DNA of 64,000 bases from Chryseobacterium sp. Tr-659 (GTDB lineage: Bacteria; Bacteroidota; Bacteroidia; Flavobacteriales; Weeksellaceae). The stretch's first letter is position 1. Every line of letters starts with the position of its first letter. Location of the stretch: assembly GCF_011752975.1 (NCBI RefSeq), contig NZ_VWWP01000002.1, positions 676,784-740,783 of the forward strand. The letters are read 5' to 3'. The position numbers and the translations under genes were made by a program. Under the pieces are notes generated by a model. That model saw only the letters and a program-made list of their open reading frames with translations, had not been told where the DNA came from and made no database searches. Shown here piece by piece: positions 43,960 to 52,732 of this stretch.

Positions 43960-44100
43960 TACTGACCGCTCTTTTCAATTATGTTCAATGCATTACATAA
44001 TATTTTGAACAAACATTCTAAAATCATCTTAAAAAATTTTATTTTTCGTAACATATTTTTTATTAGCTTTGATATTCCACAATCAAAATTAATATTTAAT

Positions 44101-47028
44101 ATGAAAAAACAATTAACCCTGATCGGAATGCTCCTTATTTCGGGTGTTTCTTTCGCGCAGACTGATCGTCTTTGGTCTGAAGGTTCAAAAAAAAACCCTT
44201 CAGAGATCTTTGAAAACAAGTCAGGCATCAACAATCCCAAGGTGTACAGCCTAAATATAGAAGGATTGAAAAATGTATTGGCAAAAGCTCCTAAAAGACT
44301 GGCAGCAGGCGAAAAATCTGAACTCATCATCTCTTTTCCTAACTCTGACGGCAGAATGGAAAATTTTAAAGTGAGGGAGAATTCCAACTTTGTCCCTGAA
44401 CTGGCAGCAAAATATCCGGACATTAAATCCTACGTAGGCCAAGGCCTGGATGATCCTAATTCTACAGTTTACTTCAGTGTTTCTTCACTTGGATTATCTT
44501 CAATGGAAATTTACGGTGATAAATCAGCCGTATTTATCGAACCTTACTCCAAAGATCTTTCGACCTATGTAGTATACAGAAAATCTGATAAAAAGGACGC
44601 TCTGAATAAATTTGAATGTACGGTAGTAGATGCTGCAAAAAAAGGTGTTGATAATTCGGCACTGGCAAGACCCAATGCTGATGACGCCAAACTGAGAACA
44701 TTCAGACTGGCTTTATCTTGTACAGGGGAATACGCCGTGTATTTCGGAGGAACAAAAGCCCAGGCATTAGCCGCAATGAATAATACAATGACCCGTGTAA
44801 ACGGTGTTTTTGAAAAGGACTTCGCTGCAAGAATGGTTCTGATCGCTAATAACGACGCTGTTATCTACACGAATGCTTCTACTGACCCATATTCTGCTGC
44901 TTCAGGAATGAGCAGCTGGAATTCTCAATTACAAAGCACGCTAACTTCTGTAATTGGTGAAGCCAATTATGATATCGGACATTTATTCGGAGCTTCAGGT
45001 GGTGGTGGAAATGCAGGATGCATCGGATGTATCTGTACCAATGGATCAAAAGGAAGCGGATATACCTCTCCGGCAGATGCCATTCCTTCGGGAGACAATT
45101 TCGACATCGATTATGTAGCTCACGAAATGGGTCATCAATTCGGCGGAAACCACACATTCTCGATGAGTAATGAAGGTACAGGAGCTAATATGGAACCAGG
45201 TTCAGGATCAACAATTATGGGATATGCAGGGATTACCAGCCAGGATGTACAACCACATTCTGATGCATTTTTCCATGCTATCAGTATTCAGCAGATCACT
45301 AACAATATTAAAGCTAAAACCTGCTCTGTAAACACCAATACAGGAAATTCAATTCCAACAGCGAATGCAGGTTTAGATTACACTATTCCAAAAGGCACTC
45401 CGTTCGTTCTTACAGGTACAGGAACAGATGCAGACGGAGATTCTTTAACATATATCTGGGAGCAGATGGACAACGCTTCTTCTTCCCAGACAGGAGCAAG
45501 TTCCGCAGCCAGTGCAACGAAAGCTTCAGGACCTAATTTCAGATCATGGGTTCCTACCACTTCCCCGGTAAGGTATTTCCCAAGAATGGCTTCCGTATTA
45601 ACAGGTGCAACTACTACAGCTGGAACAGAAATCACTGTTGAGGCGTTATCTTCGGTAGCCAGAACATTAAATTTTAGATTTACCGTTCGCGACAACAAAG
45701 CAGGAGGTTCAGGAAACAATTCTGATGATGCTGTAATTACCGTGAATTCTACAGCAGGACCATTTACTGTTACTTCTCAAAATTCAGCAACAACCTACGC
45801 AGGAGGAAGCTCACAAACTGTTACCTGGGATATAGCCGGAACTACTGCAAATGGTGTAAACACAGCTAATGTAGATATTCTTTGGTCTACAGACAGCGGA
45901 AATACATGGTCTACTCTATTGGCAGGAACTCCAAATGATGGTTCACAGGCTGTTATCATTCCTAATTCTACCACTTCAACGGGGAGAATCATGGTAAAAG
46001 GCTCCAATCATATTTTCTTTGATGTAAATAATGCCAATATCACAGTAAATGCAGGCTCAGGAACTCCAGATACTGTTGCTCCTACAGCTCCTACCCTTGC
46101 TGCTTCAGGAACAACTGCTACAACAACTAATCTTTCATGGTCAGGTGCTACTGATAATGTAGGTGTTACCGGATATGATGTATATCAGGGAGCTTCATTG
46201 ATAGGCTCTACAGCATCTACAACTTATACTGTAACAGGATTAAGCCCATCTACCACTTATTCTTTCTCTGTTAAAGCTAAAGATGCAGCAGGAAATGCTT
46301 CAGTTTCCAGCAATACGGTAAATGTGACTACTCTTGCCGGAGGAACTGTTACTTATTGCTCTTCTTCAGCATCCAATACAGCAGACGAAAGAATCGGAAA
46401 TGTGACATTTGGAAGTATCAACAATACTTCAACAGGAACTGCAGGATATGAAAACTTCACTTCTGTTTCTACTAATGTTACCAGAGGAAATACTTACACT
46501 ATTTCTATAACTCCTGTATGGACTTCTACAAAATATAGCGAAGCGTATGCTGTTTACATTGATTACAACGGAAATGGAAACTTCACAGACAGTGGAGAAT
46601 TAGTATGGTCAAAAGCAGGATCTACCACAAGTCCGGTTACAGGATCTATTACAATTCCTGCAACTGCCACTATCGGATCTACAAGAATGAGAGTAATGAT
46701 GAAATACAGCTCTATTCCTACATCATCATGTGAAGCTTATACGTACGGCCAGGTAGAAGATTATACACTTAATATCATTTCTTCCGGAAAAGGAGATCTA
46801 TCCAACACAAAAGATCTGATTACTGATATTAAACTTTATCCAAACCCTGCAAAAGATTTATTACATATTTCAAATACGACGTCTGAAGATTATAAAATCT
46901 TCGATATGGGTGGAAAACTAATAGATTCAGGAAAACTTCAAAGAGGAACTGTTAATGTAAGCAACCTGATCAAAGGTGCTTATATGCTCCAAGTAGGAGA
47001 AACAACAAAGAGATTTGTTAAAAACTAA
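44101..47028 (+). CDS. Secreted metzincin metalloprotease with FN3, GEVED and T9SS domains
   Basis: Extracellular zinc protease of reprolysin-like (M12B) type. Seen: 975 residues from ATG 44101 with signal peptide ending GVSFAQ (the frame opens at 43981 but adds no signal-like sequence); propeptide-like region about 20-190; zinc site HEMGHQFGGNH (H341, H345, H351) with Met-turn TIMGYAG; a PKD/bacterial Ig-like part about 400-640; fibronectin type III about 660-745; GEVED domain about 750-890 (YIDYNGNGNF, GQVEDYTLNI); sorting domain LYPNPAKDLLHIS at the C-terminus. Confidence 0.94.
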   Translation: MKKQLTLIGMLLISGVSFAQTDRLWSEGSKKNPSEIFENKSGINNPKVYSLNIEGLKNVLAKAPKRLAAGEKSELIISFPNSDGRMENFKVRENSNFVPELAAKYPDIKSYVGQGLDDPNSTVYFSVSSLGLSSMEIYGDKSAVFIEPYSKDLSTYVVYRKSDKKDALNKFECTVVDAAKKGVDNSALARPNADDAKLRTFRLALSCTGEYAVYFGGTKAQALAAMNNTMTRVNGVFEKDFAARMVLIANNDAVIYTNASTDPYSAASGMSSWNSQLQSTLTSVIGEANYDIGHLFGASGGGGNAGCIGCICTNGSKGSGYTSPADAIPSGDNFDIDYVAHEMGHQFGGNHTFSMSNEGTGANMEPGSGSTIMGYAGITSQDVQPHSDAFFHAISIQQITNNIKAKTCSVNTNTGNSIPTANAGLDYTIPKGTPFVLTGTGTDADGDSLTYIWEQMDNASSSQTGASSAASATKASGPNFRSWVPTTSPVRYFPRMASVLTGATTTAGTEITVEALSSVARTLNFRFTVRDNKAGGSGNNSDDAVITVNSTAGPFTVTSQNSATTYAGGSSQTVTWDIAGTTANGVNTANVDILWSTDSGNTWSTLLAGTPNDGSQAVIIPNSTTSTGRIMVKGSNHIFFDVNNANITVNAGSGTPDTVAPTAPTLAASGTTATTTNLSWSGATDNVGVTGYDVYQGASLIGSTASTTYTVTGLSPSTTYSFSVKAKDAAGNASVSSNTVNVTTLAGGTVTYCSSSASNTADERIGNVTFGSINNTSTGTAGYENFTSVSTNVTRGNTYTISITPVWTSTKYSEAYAVYIDYNGNGNFTDSGELVWSKAGSTTSPVTGSITIPATATIGSTRMRVMMKYSSIPTSSCEAYTYGQVEDYTLNIISSGKGDLSNTKDLITDIKLYPNPAKDLLHISNTTSEDYKIFDMGGKLIDSGKLQRGTVNVSNLIKGAYMLQVGETTKRFVKN

Positions 47029-47052
47029 TCTTTTTTAAAATTAAACGATGTG

Positions 47053-47085
47053 AAAGGCTGTTCGGTTTCGGACAGCCTTTTTTAT
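47053..47085 (+). terminator. Terminator of the metalloprotease gene
   Basis: AAAGGCTGT pairs with ACAGCCTTT (47072-47080), followed by T's. Confidence 0.85.
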
Positions 47086-47455
47086 TCATACTCAGAGAGT
47101 TTTATCAAATATTAAAATATATTTAATCCGCAAAAACACATTTATTAATATATAAAATTTATAAATAATGCTTTATGTAAAAATAATTATTGAATAATTT
47201 ACTTTTTTAATTTAAATTTATCACCTAATTATCATTGTATCGTCACCCGACTTGTATTTAAAGGAACTAATAAATTATTTTTGATTTAATAGCTTCTTTG
47301 ATTATACCTTTTGATGCAATTTTAATGTACATTCTATTACTATTTTCCTTTTTCGTCATAGATATTAGATAAACTTTTGTAAAGACCATGTTTCAAAGAG
47401 GTCATCTCCTTTAAATACCTCGTTAAATTTTTAAACTATTTAAAAACTTTATACT
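47086..47455. other. AT-rich intergenic region before the TNT-like lipoprotein gene
   Basis: 370 bases of very AT-rich sequence with no ORF. The last 120 bases presumably hold the promoter; no TAnnTTTG match stands out. No repeats seen. Confidence 0.5.
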
Positions 47456-48172
47456 ATGAAACATTTATTTAAGTATTTATTTTTCCTGACTATTACTTCC
47501 TTCTCGGTTGCCTGTAGTTCAGACAGAAGAGATGAAGAAGCTGATATAAATCCGGACGTAACAACAGTGTTCTACAAGAATGCTGATGAGCTGGCAACAA
47601 CTTACGACCCTAACGGAACTGTAAATGCAACCCTCAGAAATCAAGCCTATGACCTGTATAAAAGGGGTAAATGGAACGAATTGGAATCTCTTTTTAAGGC
47701 TAATAATTTAAATGGCGGATGGCCGCCAGCCAATGGAGGTTACAATATTGTTGATGAAGTTCCATTGCAGGCAGGGCAGAAATTTGACCGATACAGCGGA
47801 GCTGTAGGCAGCTATAACGGAAACGGAGTTCCTACTTTAGGCGGAAGCTTTACCAGTCCGATTATTAACGGATATACGTATACTTTTACACAAAGGGCCT
47901 TAAATCAGTCTGAAGACAAATATGATTTTTACTATGAAATTGATGTTCTGAATAATTCCATGCAGTTTAAAACCCAGACCGCAGATATTATTCCGTGGTT
48001 TGGTCAGGCAGGAAAGGGAAAACAGGCTATGTGGAAAATTCCGATCGACATTACAACCGGCTATCAGAAAACATGGAATAAGCTTGCGCAAGAAGGATAT
48101 GTAAAAATTACAATTAAGAAGAGTCCTAGCGGAAAATATCCTAACTTAGTAGGCACAGTTATTCAGCCGTAA
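47456..48172 (+). CDS. Lipoprotein with TNT-like (tuberculosis necrotizing toxin) domain
   Basis: Probable toxin of the TNT/DUF4237 NAD-glycohydrolase family. Seen: 238 residues; lipoprotein signal peptide with lipobox FSVACSS; the C-terminal ~140 residues carry the TNT pattern: NGGWPPANGG, L.AGQKFDRYSGAVG (conserved Arg), and IIPWFGQAGKGKQAMW (conserved Gln) followed by LAQEGYVKITI. The His of the mycobacterial enzyme is not evident: YTYTFTQ stands where TNT proteins have YHVY. Activity is therefore uncertain. Outer-membrane display is likely. The next gene, 11 bases on, may be its immunity gene. Confidence 0.72.
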   Translation: MKHLFKYLFFLTITSFSVACSSDRRDEEADINPDVTTVFYKNADELATTYDPNGTVNATLRNQAYDLYKRGKWNELESLFKANNLNGGWPPANGGYNIVDEVPLQAGQKFDRYSGAVGSYNGNGVPTLGGSFTSPIINGYTYTFTQRALNQSEDKYDFYYEIDVLNNSMQFKTQTADIIPWFGQAGKGKQAMWKIPIDITTGYQKTWNKLAQEGYVKITIKKSPSGKYPNLVGTVIQP

Positions 48173-48183
48173 ATAAAATTCAG

Positions 48184-48603
48184 ATGTATTCCATAACAAA
48201 GAAAATCAATCCCGGAAAAAAAGCCCTCGTGGCAAAAAATGTTTTCATTAATGATGAAACCATTCCCTCATCCAAAACGCAGTTTATCTGCTGTGATTGC
48301 AGCCACGAAAATACAATTGAAATCATTCCGTATCAATCCGGATTTCCTATTTTTCAAATCTATGATCATAATCGTGTGCTTTCTAAAGAGGAATTGTTAA
48401 TCAATAATATGACTCACAAAACTTCTGAAAGCATGATACATTTCGGGGAATTAACGGTTAATGATTTACCCACTTTATATTTCGGAACGGCGTGTAAAAC
48501 CTGCCCTTCAAAATATATTTGCGTATTCAGTTACGGAGAGAGACAGCCGGGCTTAACGGTTTTAAATATTTCCGGTATCTGGAAATATGAAGAATCAGTG
48601 TAA
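48184..48603 (+). CDS. Candidate immunity protein for the TNT-like toxin
   Basis: Not recognised as a family. 139 residues, no signal peptide, so probably cytoplasmic; two cysteine clusters (FICCDCSHEN and TACKTCPSKYIC) could bind zinc. It starts 11 bases after the TNT-like gene and is followed by a terminator, so the pair is a two-gene unit. The pairing suggests immunity, but direct evidence is absent. Confidence 0.5.
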   Translation: MYSITKKINPGKKALVAKNVFINDETIPSSKTQFICCDCSHENTIEIIPYQSGFPIFQIYDHNRVLSKEELLINNMTHKTSESMIHFGELTVNDLPTLYFGTACKTCPSKYICVFSYGERQPGLTVLNISGIWKYEESV

Positions 48604-48623
48604 TCAGTATCCAATACAAATAC

Positions 48624-48657
48624 AAAAAAACCACAATTTAAATATTGTGGTTTTTTT
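48624..48657 (+). terminator. Terminator after the TNT-like pair
   Basis: AAAAAAACCACAAT (48624-48637) pairs perfectly with ATTGTGGTTTTTTT (48644-48657). Confidence 0.92.
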
Positions 48658-48829
48658 ATTGCTGAATCCTTAACCATCATCCGGATTCTTTGAAACCTGA
48701 GAGTACATTTTACTTTATGAAAATTCATCTAGAAATATAGTTTTTTCCCTTATTTCATCAATACATTTTGCCTTGTAGATTTCACAATTTACAAATCGTT
48801 TTCTATCTTTGTCGTAAATAAAAAAATTC

Positions 48830-49297
48830 ATGGATAAAATTGATAGTCTGAACCAAGTAGCAGAATTCCATACTACTTTCAAAGCCCCTATTTTAGATAC
48901 CCCACAAATTCCTTCCCCGGAAAGATGCAATCTCAGAGTAGAACTTCTTCAGGAAGAACTGAATGAGCTGAAACAGGCAATTGCAGATAATAATATTGTA
49001 GAAATTGCAGATGCATTATGTGATCTTCAGTACGTTTTGAGCGGCGCAGTTCTTGAATTCGGACTTGGCAATAAATTTGTAGAGCTATTCAACGAAGTTC
49101 AGCGTTCTAACATGTCGAAAGCGTGTGATAATGAAGAACAGGCAAAAGAAACTGTTGAATTTTACAAAGAGAAGGAAGTAGAATCTTTTTATGAAAAGTC
49201 TGGAGAAAAGTTCAATGTTTACAGACAGGCAGATCATAAAGTATTGAAAAACAAATACTACTCTCCTGCCGATTTAAAATCAATTATCGAAAAATAA
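48830..49297 (+). CDS. MazG-like nucleotide pyrophosphohydrolase
   Basis: All-alpha NTP pyrophosphatase of the phosphoribosyl-ATP pyrophosphohydrolase-like group. Seen: 155 residues; the metal-binding pattern EELNELKQAI ... EIADALCDLQYV (ExxE-xnD) is clear; C-terminal extension with FNEVQRSNMSKA. It hydrolyses a (d)NTP to monophosphate, perhaps a housecleaning role. Starts the tight run 48830-50829 (3-base gap to the next gene). Confidence 0.85.
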   Translation: MDKIDSLNQVAEFHTTFKAPILDTPQIPSPERCNLRVELLQEELNELKQAIADNNIVEIADALCDLQYVLSGAVLEFGLGNKFVELFNEVQRSNMSKACDNEEQAKETVEFYKEKEVESFYEKSGEKFNVYRQADHKVLKNKYYSPADLKSIIEK

Positions 49298-49300
49298 AAT

Positions 49301-49864
49301 ATGAAGAAATTTATTACCAATATTGTTGCCTTTTCAAGCTTATTTTTGGCTGTTCAGCAGCTTAGTGCCCAGAAAGTGGTGGTAAACCGTGAAGTGGAGA
49401 CCCAGAAAGACGGGAAAATGCTTTTGGGAAATCAACTGAAAGAACAGTTTTTAAAAGCTCCTTATGCAGATTGGTATGTAAAAGAACATGATGAATATGC
49501 TCTTGATCAAAAGGCTGTTAGTGAGCTGAGAAAAGAAAGAATCGGCTCTTATGATATTCTTGTATTCATGGGAACATGGTGCGAGGACAGCCACAGAGAT
49601 TTCCCAAGACTGATGAAGATCCTGGAAGCCGTAAGCTATCCTGACAGTAAGCTTACCATTATTGCTGTTAACCGCAAAAAAGAATCTCCAACCGGAGATG
49701 AAGGTCTTTATAATATTCAAAAAGTTCCTACCATCATTGTAAAACGATATGGAAAAGAGGTGGGAAGAATTGTAGAAATGCCTACTACCGGATATATTGA
49801 AAGAGACCTGGTTGAAATTCTGAAAAAGAATGATTCTTCTGTAATTAAAGAAATTTTTAAATAG
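49301..49864 (+). CDS. Exported thioredoxin-family protein with CxxS-like site
   Basis: 187 residues; signal peptide ending QQLSAQK; thioredoxin fold with WCEDSHRDFPRLMKIL as the active-site region. The site is CEDS, so the second cysteine of CxxC is replaced by serine: a monothiol or non-redox role. The cis-Pro segment KVPTIIVKRYGKEVG is present. Exported to the periplasm. Lies 3 bases after the MazG-like gene and 3 bases before the DUF4230 gene. Confidence 0.85.
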   Translation: MKKFITNIVAFSSLFLAVQQLSAQKVVVNREVETQKDGKMLLGNQLKEQFLKAPYADWYVKEHDEYALDQKAVSELRKERIGSYDILVFMGTWCEDSHRDFPRLMKILEAVSYPDSKLTIIAVNRKKESPTGDEGLYNIQKVPTIIVKRYGKEVGRIVEMPTTGYIERDLVEILKKNDSSVIKEIFK

Positions 49865-49867
49865 ATT

Positions 49868-50473
49868 TTGAGAAATTATAAAACAATTCTATCGTTTGCA
49901 GCGGGTGCCGGGGTAATGCTCCTTCTGTTTTTTGGCTTAAAATCCTGCCTGAATCTTGGTGGAAAAACCGAGAAGTCGGATTATTATATCCTGACCAATC
50001 AGATTTCCAAAATGAATAAAATGGTGGTTATTGAACAGAATACCTCGAGTATGCAGAAAACCAAAATGGGTTATGAGGTATTTGGAAAAGAGGTTTCAAG
50101 CAACAGTATTATTACTTATACCAAGACCAATGCACAGGTTTCTTACGATCTTAATAAAATGAAGATCGAGGTAGATTCTATCAATAAAAAGCTGATAATT
50201 TCTGAACTTCCTGATGCAGACATAAGAATTACGCCCAGTGTTGAGATCCAATCTCTTGATGATTCTTTCTTCAACAGGATTTCTGAAAAAGATATTAAAA
50301 ACGTAACTGAAAAAGCTAAGGAAACGGCTGTAAAATCTATTGATCAGAACCAATTGAGAAACGAAGGGCGTAAACAGTTAATGGAAAACCTCGATAATAT
50401 TTTTGTGTTAGCGAAAGCACTGAATTATACCATTGAGGATAAAACCGGAAAGATTGGTGTTTTGGGGCTTTAA
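49868..50473 (+). CDS. DUF4230 membrane-anchored protein
   Basis: 201 residues; an N-terminal transmembrane anchor (ILSFAAGAGVMLLLFFGLKSC) then a soluble DUF4230 domain (KMNKMVVIEQNTSSM ... KKLIISELPDADI) and a C-terminal LMENLDNIFVLAKALNY. Start is TTG at 49868 because the anchor begins within a few residues and no ATG is available before residue 17. Function unknown. Confidence 0.8.
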   Translation: MRNYKTILSFAAGAGVMLLLFFGLKSCLNLGGKTEKSDYYILTNQISKMNKMVVIEQNTSSMQKTKMGYEVFGKEVSSNSIITYTKTNAQVSYDLNKMKIEVDSINKKLIISELPDADIRITPSVEIQSLDDSFFNRISEKDIKNVTEKAKETAVKSIDQNQLRNEGRKQLMENLDNIFVLAKALNYTIEDKTGKIGVLGL

Positions 50474-50493
50474 AGAGCAAACTTATTGAATTA

Positions 50494-50829
50494 ATGATGA
50501 AATTAAGACTTTTAAAAATTATCAATCGTATTTCGTCAATGCTTTTTCTCCTTTCCGGGCTATTGATTTGCTATGGAGTTTTTATAGGAAATCATAATAA
50601 TATTCTGATCAATATTTTTGTGGGAAGCTGTTTTATAGGGTTTGGTATTTTTAATTTCTTTAAAATGAAAACTTTTATTTCCATTTTTGAAAATTCGGAA
50701 GAGAATTCAAAATATAAAATAGAAATGTATGAACTTGCATCTCAAATATTTGTGTTTTTAGTTTCTCTTATTACTATTTCAGGTATTGCATCAAGAGTCT
50801 TTATGGAAAAAACATCCGTTTTTGATTGA
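50494..50829 (+). CDS. Hypothetical small membrane protein
   Basis: 111 residues with three predicted helices (about 12-29, 36-54 and 86-104). No family recognised. It starts 20 bases after the DUF4230 gene. The MM start could be the second Met (50497). Confidence 0.65.
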   Translation: MMKLRLLKIINRISSMLFLLSGLLICYGVFIGNHNNILINIFVGSCFIGFGIFNFFKMKTFISIFENSEENSKYKIEMYELASQIFVFLVSLITISGIASRVFMEKTSVFD

Positions 50830-50839
50830 TTTTTTGTTT

Positions 50840-50855
50840 TGGCAAACACTTTGAA
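50840..50855 (+). promoter_or_regulatory. Sigma-54-like promoter of the 63-residue gene
   Basis: TGGCAAACACTTTGAA has the GG/TTTGA layout of the porin promoters. 31 bases from the ATG at 50886. Confidence 0.5.
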
Positions 50856-50885
50856 TAATATTATGAAACATTAGAATTTAAAGTC

Positions 50886-51077
50886 ATGGATTCAAAAGGA
50901 AACAATAAAAACAAAGAATCTGCTAATGCCGCAGAAACGAAGAAGCAAAATGAGGATTTCCAGGGTATTCCTGCAACCTCAAAAAAGAGCAATCCGCCTG
51001 ATATAGACAGAGAAGATATTCAGAAAGCGTCCAAAAATAAATCGGGAAAAACGGATAATACAAAAAGATCAAAGTAA
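50886..51077 (+). CDS. Small charged disordered protein
   Basis: 63 residues, rich in K, N, D, E, S and without hydrophobic core (MDSKGNNKNKESANAAETKK...). No family recognised. It has a sigma-54-like element directly upstream and a strong terminator after it, so it is its own unit. Such small hydrophilic proteins are often stress-linked; this is inference. Confidence 0.6.
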   Translation: MDSKGNNKNKESANAAETKKQNEDFQGIPATSKKSNPPDIDREDIQKASKNKSGKTDNTKRSK

Positions 51078-51096
51078 CCTTGAGGTTTTATATAAT

Positions 51097-51131
51097 AAAT
51101 TCCTTCCCATTTACGGAAGGAATTTCTTTTT
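51097..51131 (+). terminator. Terminator of the 63-residue gene
   Basis: AAATTCCTTCC pairs with GGAAGGAATTT (51115-51125), followed by T's. It also marks the border to the Rhs locus. Confidence 0.88.
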
Positions 51132-51141
51132 TACGACACCG

Positions 51142-51620
51142 TTATATTAATCCCTTTGAAGCCGCATCAGAAGGTAAATCTTTAGCAACAGGAATATTAT
51201 AATTCTTAATATAATCATACATCCCGCTTTCCTGCAATTCTTTACCGTTGTATTTGTATTGATACATAGAATTTCCCGCCAAAGGATTATACCCCTCATG
51301 TTTCAATCCGAATGGATAGTAATTGTTTTCCTCTAGAACTTCTATTCCGCTTCCATTATGGAAATAGCTTAATCTTACATTTCCTAAATGGTCTGTATAG
51401 TTGTAAATATACTTATTATTTTCAAAATTAAAGTACCCCTCAGAGGTAGGAACAAATTTCAGGCTTCCTTCTGTATACTGGAAGCCATCCAGATAATCTG
51501 TGGCCAAGCCTGCGGTTCCATATTTTCTGATCTTCACCCCGTCGGAACGGTAGATATAATTGGTAATTTTCGCATCCTAGGTAACCTGCCCGGGTAAATT
51601 CAAATAATTATATTGAATTG
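51142..51620 (-). pseudogene. Displaced Rhs module G (core fragment plus tail of a DUF4329-type tip)
   Basis: Rhs core from SIQYNYLNLPGQ down to [15 protein letters not shown], then a direct jump to KNYNIPVAKDLPSDAASKG, which matches the last residues of the module E toxin (KNYDVPVAKDFPSDPASKG). The toxin body has been deleted. A TAG replaces Gln in QVTQDA (about 51,578-51,580). There is no start codon and no downstream immunity gene. Non-functional remnant at the left edge of the locus. Confidence 0.85.
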
Positions 51621-51761
51621 ATGCTTTCCAAGCTTTTTAATCAGGCTGCAGATCAGATCATCCTAAACTATGAAAATATTATTCCTGAAGAAGTTTTGAT
51701 CTTCTCCCAAAAAACCGACCTCTCCCTGACCTCTTTAATGATATTCAAAAATGAATATTAA
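51621..51761 (+). pseudogene. XRE-regulator remnant at module G border
   Basis: A plus-strand frame MLSKLFNQAADQIILNYENI matches the start of the 54.0- and 59.8-kb remnants, then diverges (PEEVLIFSQKTDLSLTSL) to a stop at 51759-51761. It is a fragment fused to the Rhs core in opposite orientation; nothing upstream encodes a HTH domain. Beyond it, up to 51,933, the sequence is AT-rich with no gene seen. Confidence 0.45.
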
Positions 51762-51933
51762 TTCCATCTTTTTTCGATATGTACTTTTTTATGTAATAAG
51801 GTTCTCCTAAATTTGTTTTTACTTTAAGTTATACATAGATAACATATTTAATATCAGAAATAAAATAAATACTCTCAGAAAAAAGAGAATTTTGCTACGT
51901 GGACATTGTACTAAAAAAATTGAAAATAATATT

Positions 51934-52362
51934 ATGAAGAAATATATTATAATACTGATTTCTTTTCTTTTTATTGGCTGTAGTTATGATAAAATTTATG
52001 AAAACAGAGAATCCGATAAACAAGAAGCTCAAAAGATAACTGACAGATTCTATTCTTTAATAAAACAAAATAACAAAGAGGAGGCATTTAAATTATTTAA
52101 TCAAGAAACAACAAGCAAAGAAAAATTTTATATGATCTATGATAAAGTAGAAAATGAAAACGGAGCAATAAAAGATTACAAACTTTCTGCTTGGCAAACT
52201 TTTATTGTTAAAGGGACAAATTCAAAAGCTGATTATCTATTAACATATGATGTAACCCGGAATATCTCTAACACCAAAGAGTTTTTTTTAATGCAAAAGG
52301 AAAATGATACCATTAAAATAATAAAATCTCGAATAGACTTCGACATTATACAAAAAAAATAA
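51934..52362 (+). CDS. Lipoprotein, NTF2-like (DUF4019/DUF3887 type)
   Basis: 142 residues from ATG 51934 with lipobox LFIGCSY; the mature part (ITDRFYSLIKQNNKEEAFKLF ... NGAIKDYKLSAWQTFIVKG) resembles small NTF2-like or DUF4019 lipoproteins. It is on the opposite strand to the Rhs modules and separated from the module F immunity gene by a shared terminator. It may be a stray immunity-type lipoprotein, but no partner toxin is adjacent. Confidence 0.6.
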   Translation: MKKYIIILISFLFIGCSYDKIYENRESDKQEAQKITDRFYSLIKQNNKEEAFKLFNQETTSKEKFYMIYDKVENENGAIKDYKLSAWQTFIVKGTNSKADYLLTYDVTRNISNTKEFFLMQKENDTIKIIKSRIDFDIIQKK

Positions 52363-52390
52363 ACGTGGAAAAATTTTCCACGTTTATTTT
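52358..52390. terminator. Bidirectional terminator
   Basis: AAACGTGGAAAA pairs with TTTTCCACGTTT between the convergent lipoprotein and module F immunity genes. Confidence 0.9.
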
Positions 52391-52726
52391 TCATTTATAC
52401 AATTTCCCTTCACAATACCAATCATGATTAATAATAGTATCCTTTTTATGAATAGCAAAAGCTAATTCTCCTTTTTTCTTAACTATTGTGTCTCCAACTT
52501 CTACTTCATTAGAATCAACAATCCAATTATTGTGTACCATAATATTTGTTTTTTTGTGTGCTACAGGAGCAAAGCCGTTTATTTTTATCCATGTTAAATC
52601 TATATTTTGTTCTTCAACAATAATATTATAATCATCAGAATAGAACGCTAGTTTTACATTATTACAATCGGACTTTCTACAGGAAAATGTAAAAAAAACA
52701 ACACTTAAATATGTAAATAATTTCAT
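52391..52726 (-). CDS. Candidate immunity lipoprotein of module F
   Basis: 111 residues; lipoprotein signal (FFTFSCRKS) and a small beta-rich domain (NIDLTWIKINGFAPVAHKK). It begins 6 bases after the Rhs module F toxin stop on the same strand. No family recognised; assigned as immunity by position. The frame is intact although the linked toxin gene is broken. Periplasmic or outer-membrane location would fit a toxin acting in the envelope. Confidence 0.6.
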   Translation of the reverse strand: MKLFTYLSVVFFTFSCRKSDCNNVKLAFYSDDYNIIVEEQNIDLTWIKINGFAPVAHKKTNIMVHNNWIVDSNEVEVGDTIVKKKGELAFAIHKKDTIINHDWYCEGKLYK

Positions 52727-52732
52727 TCTTAT

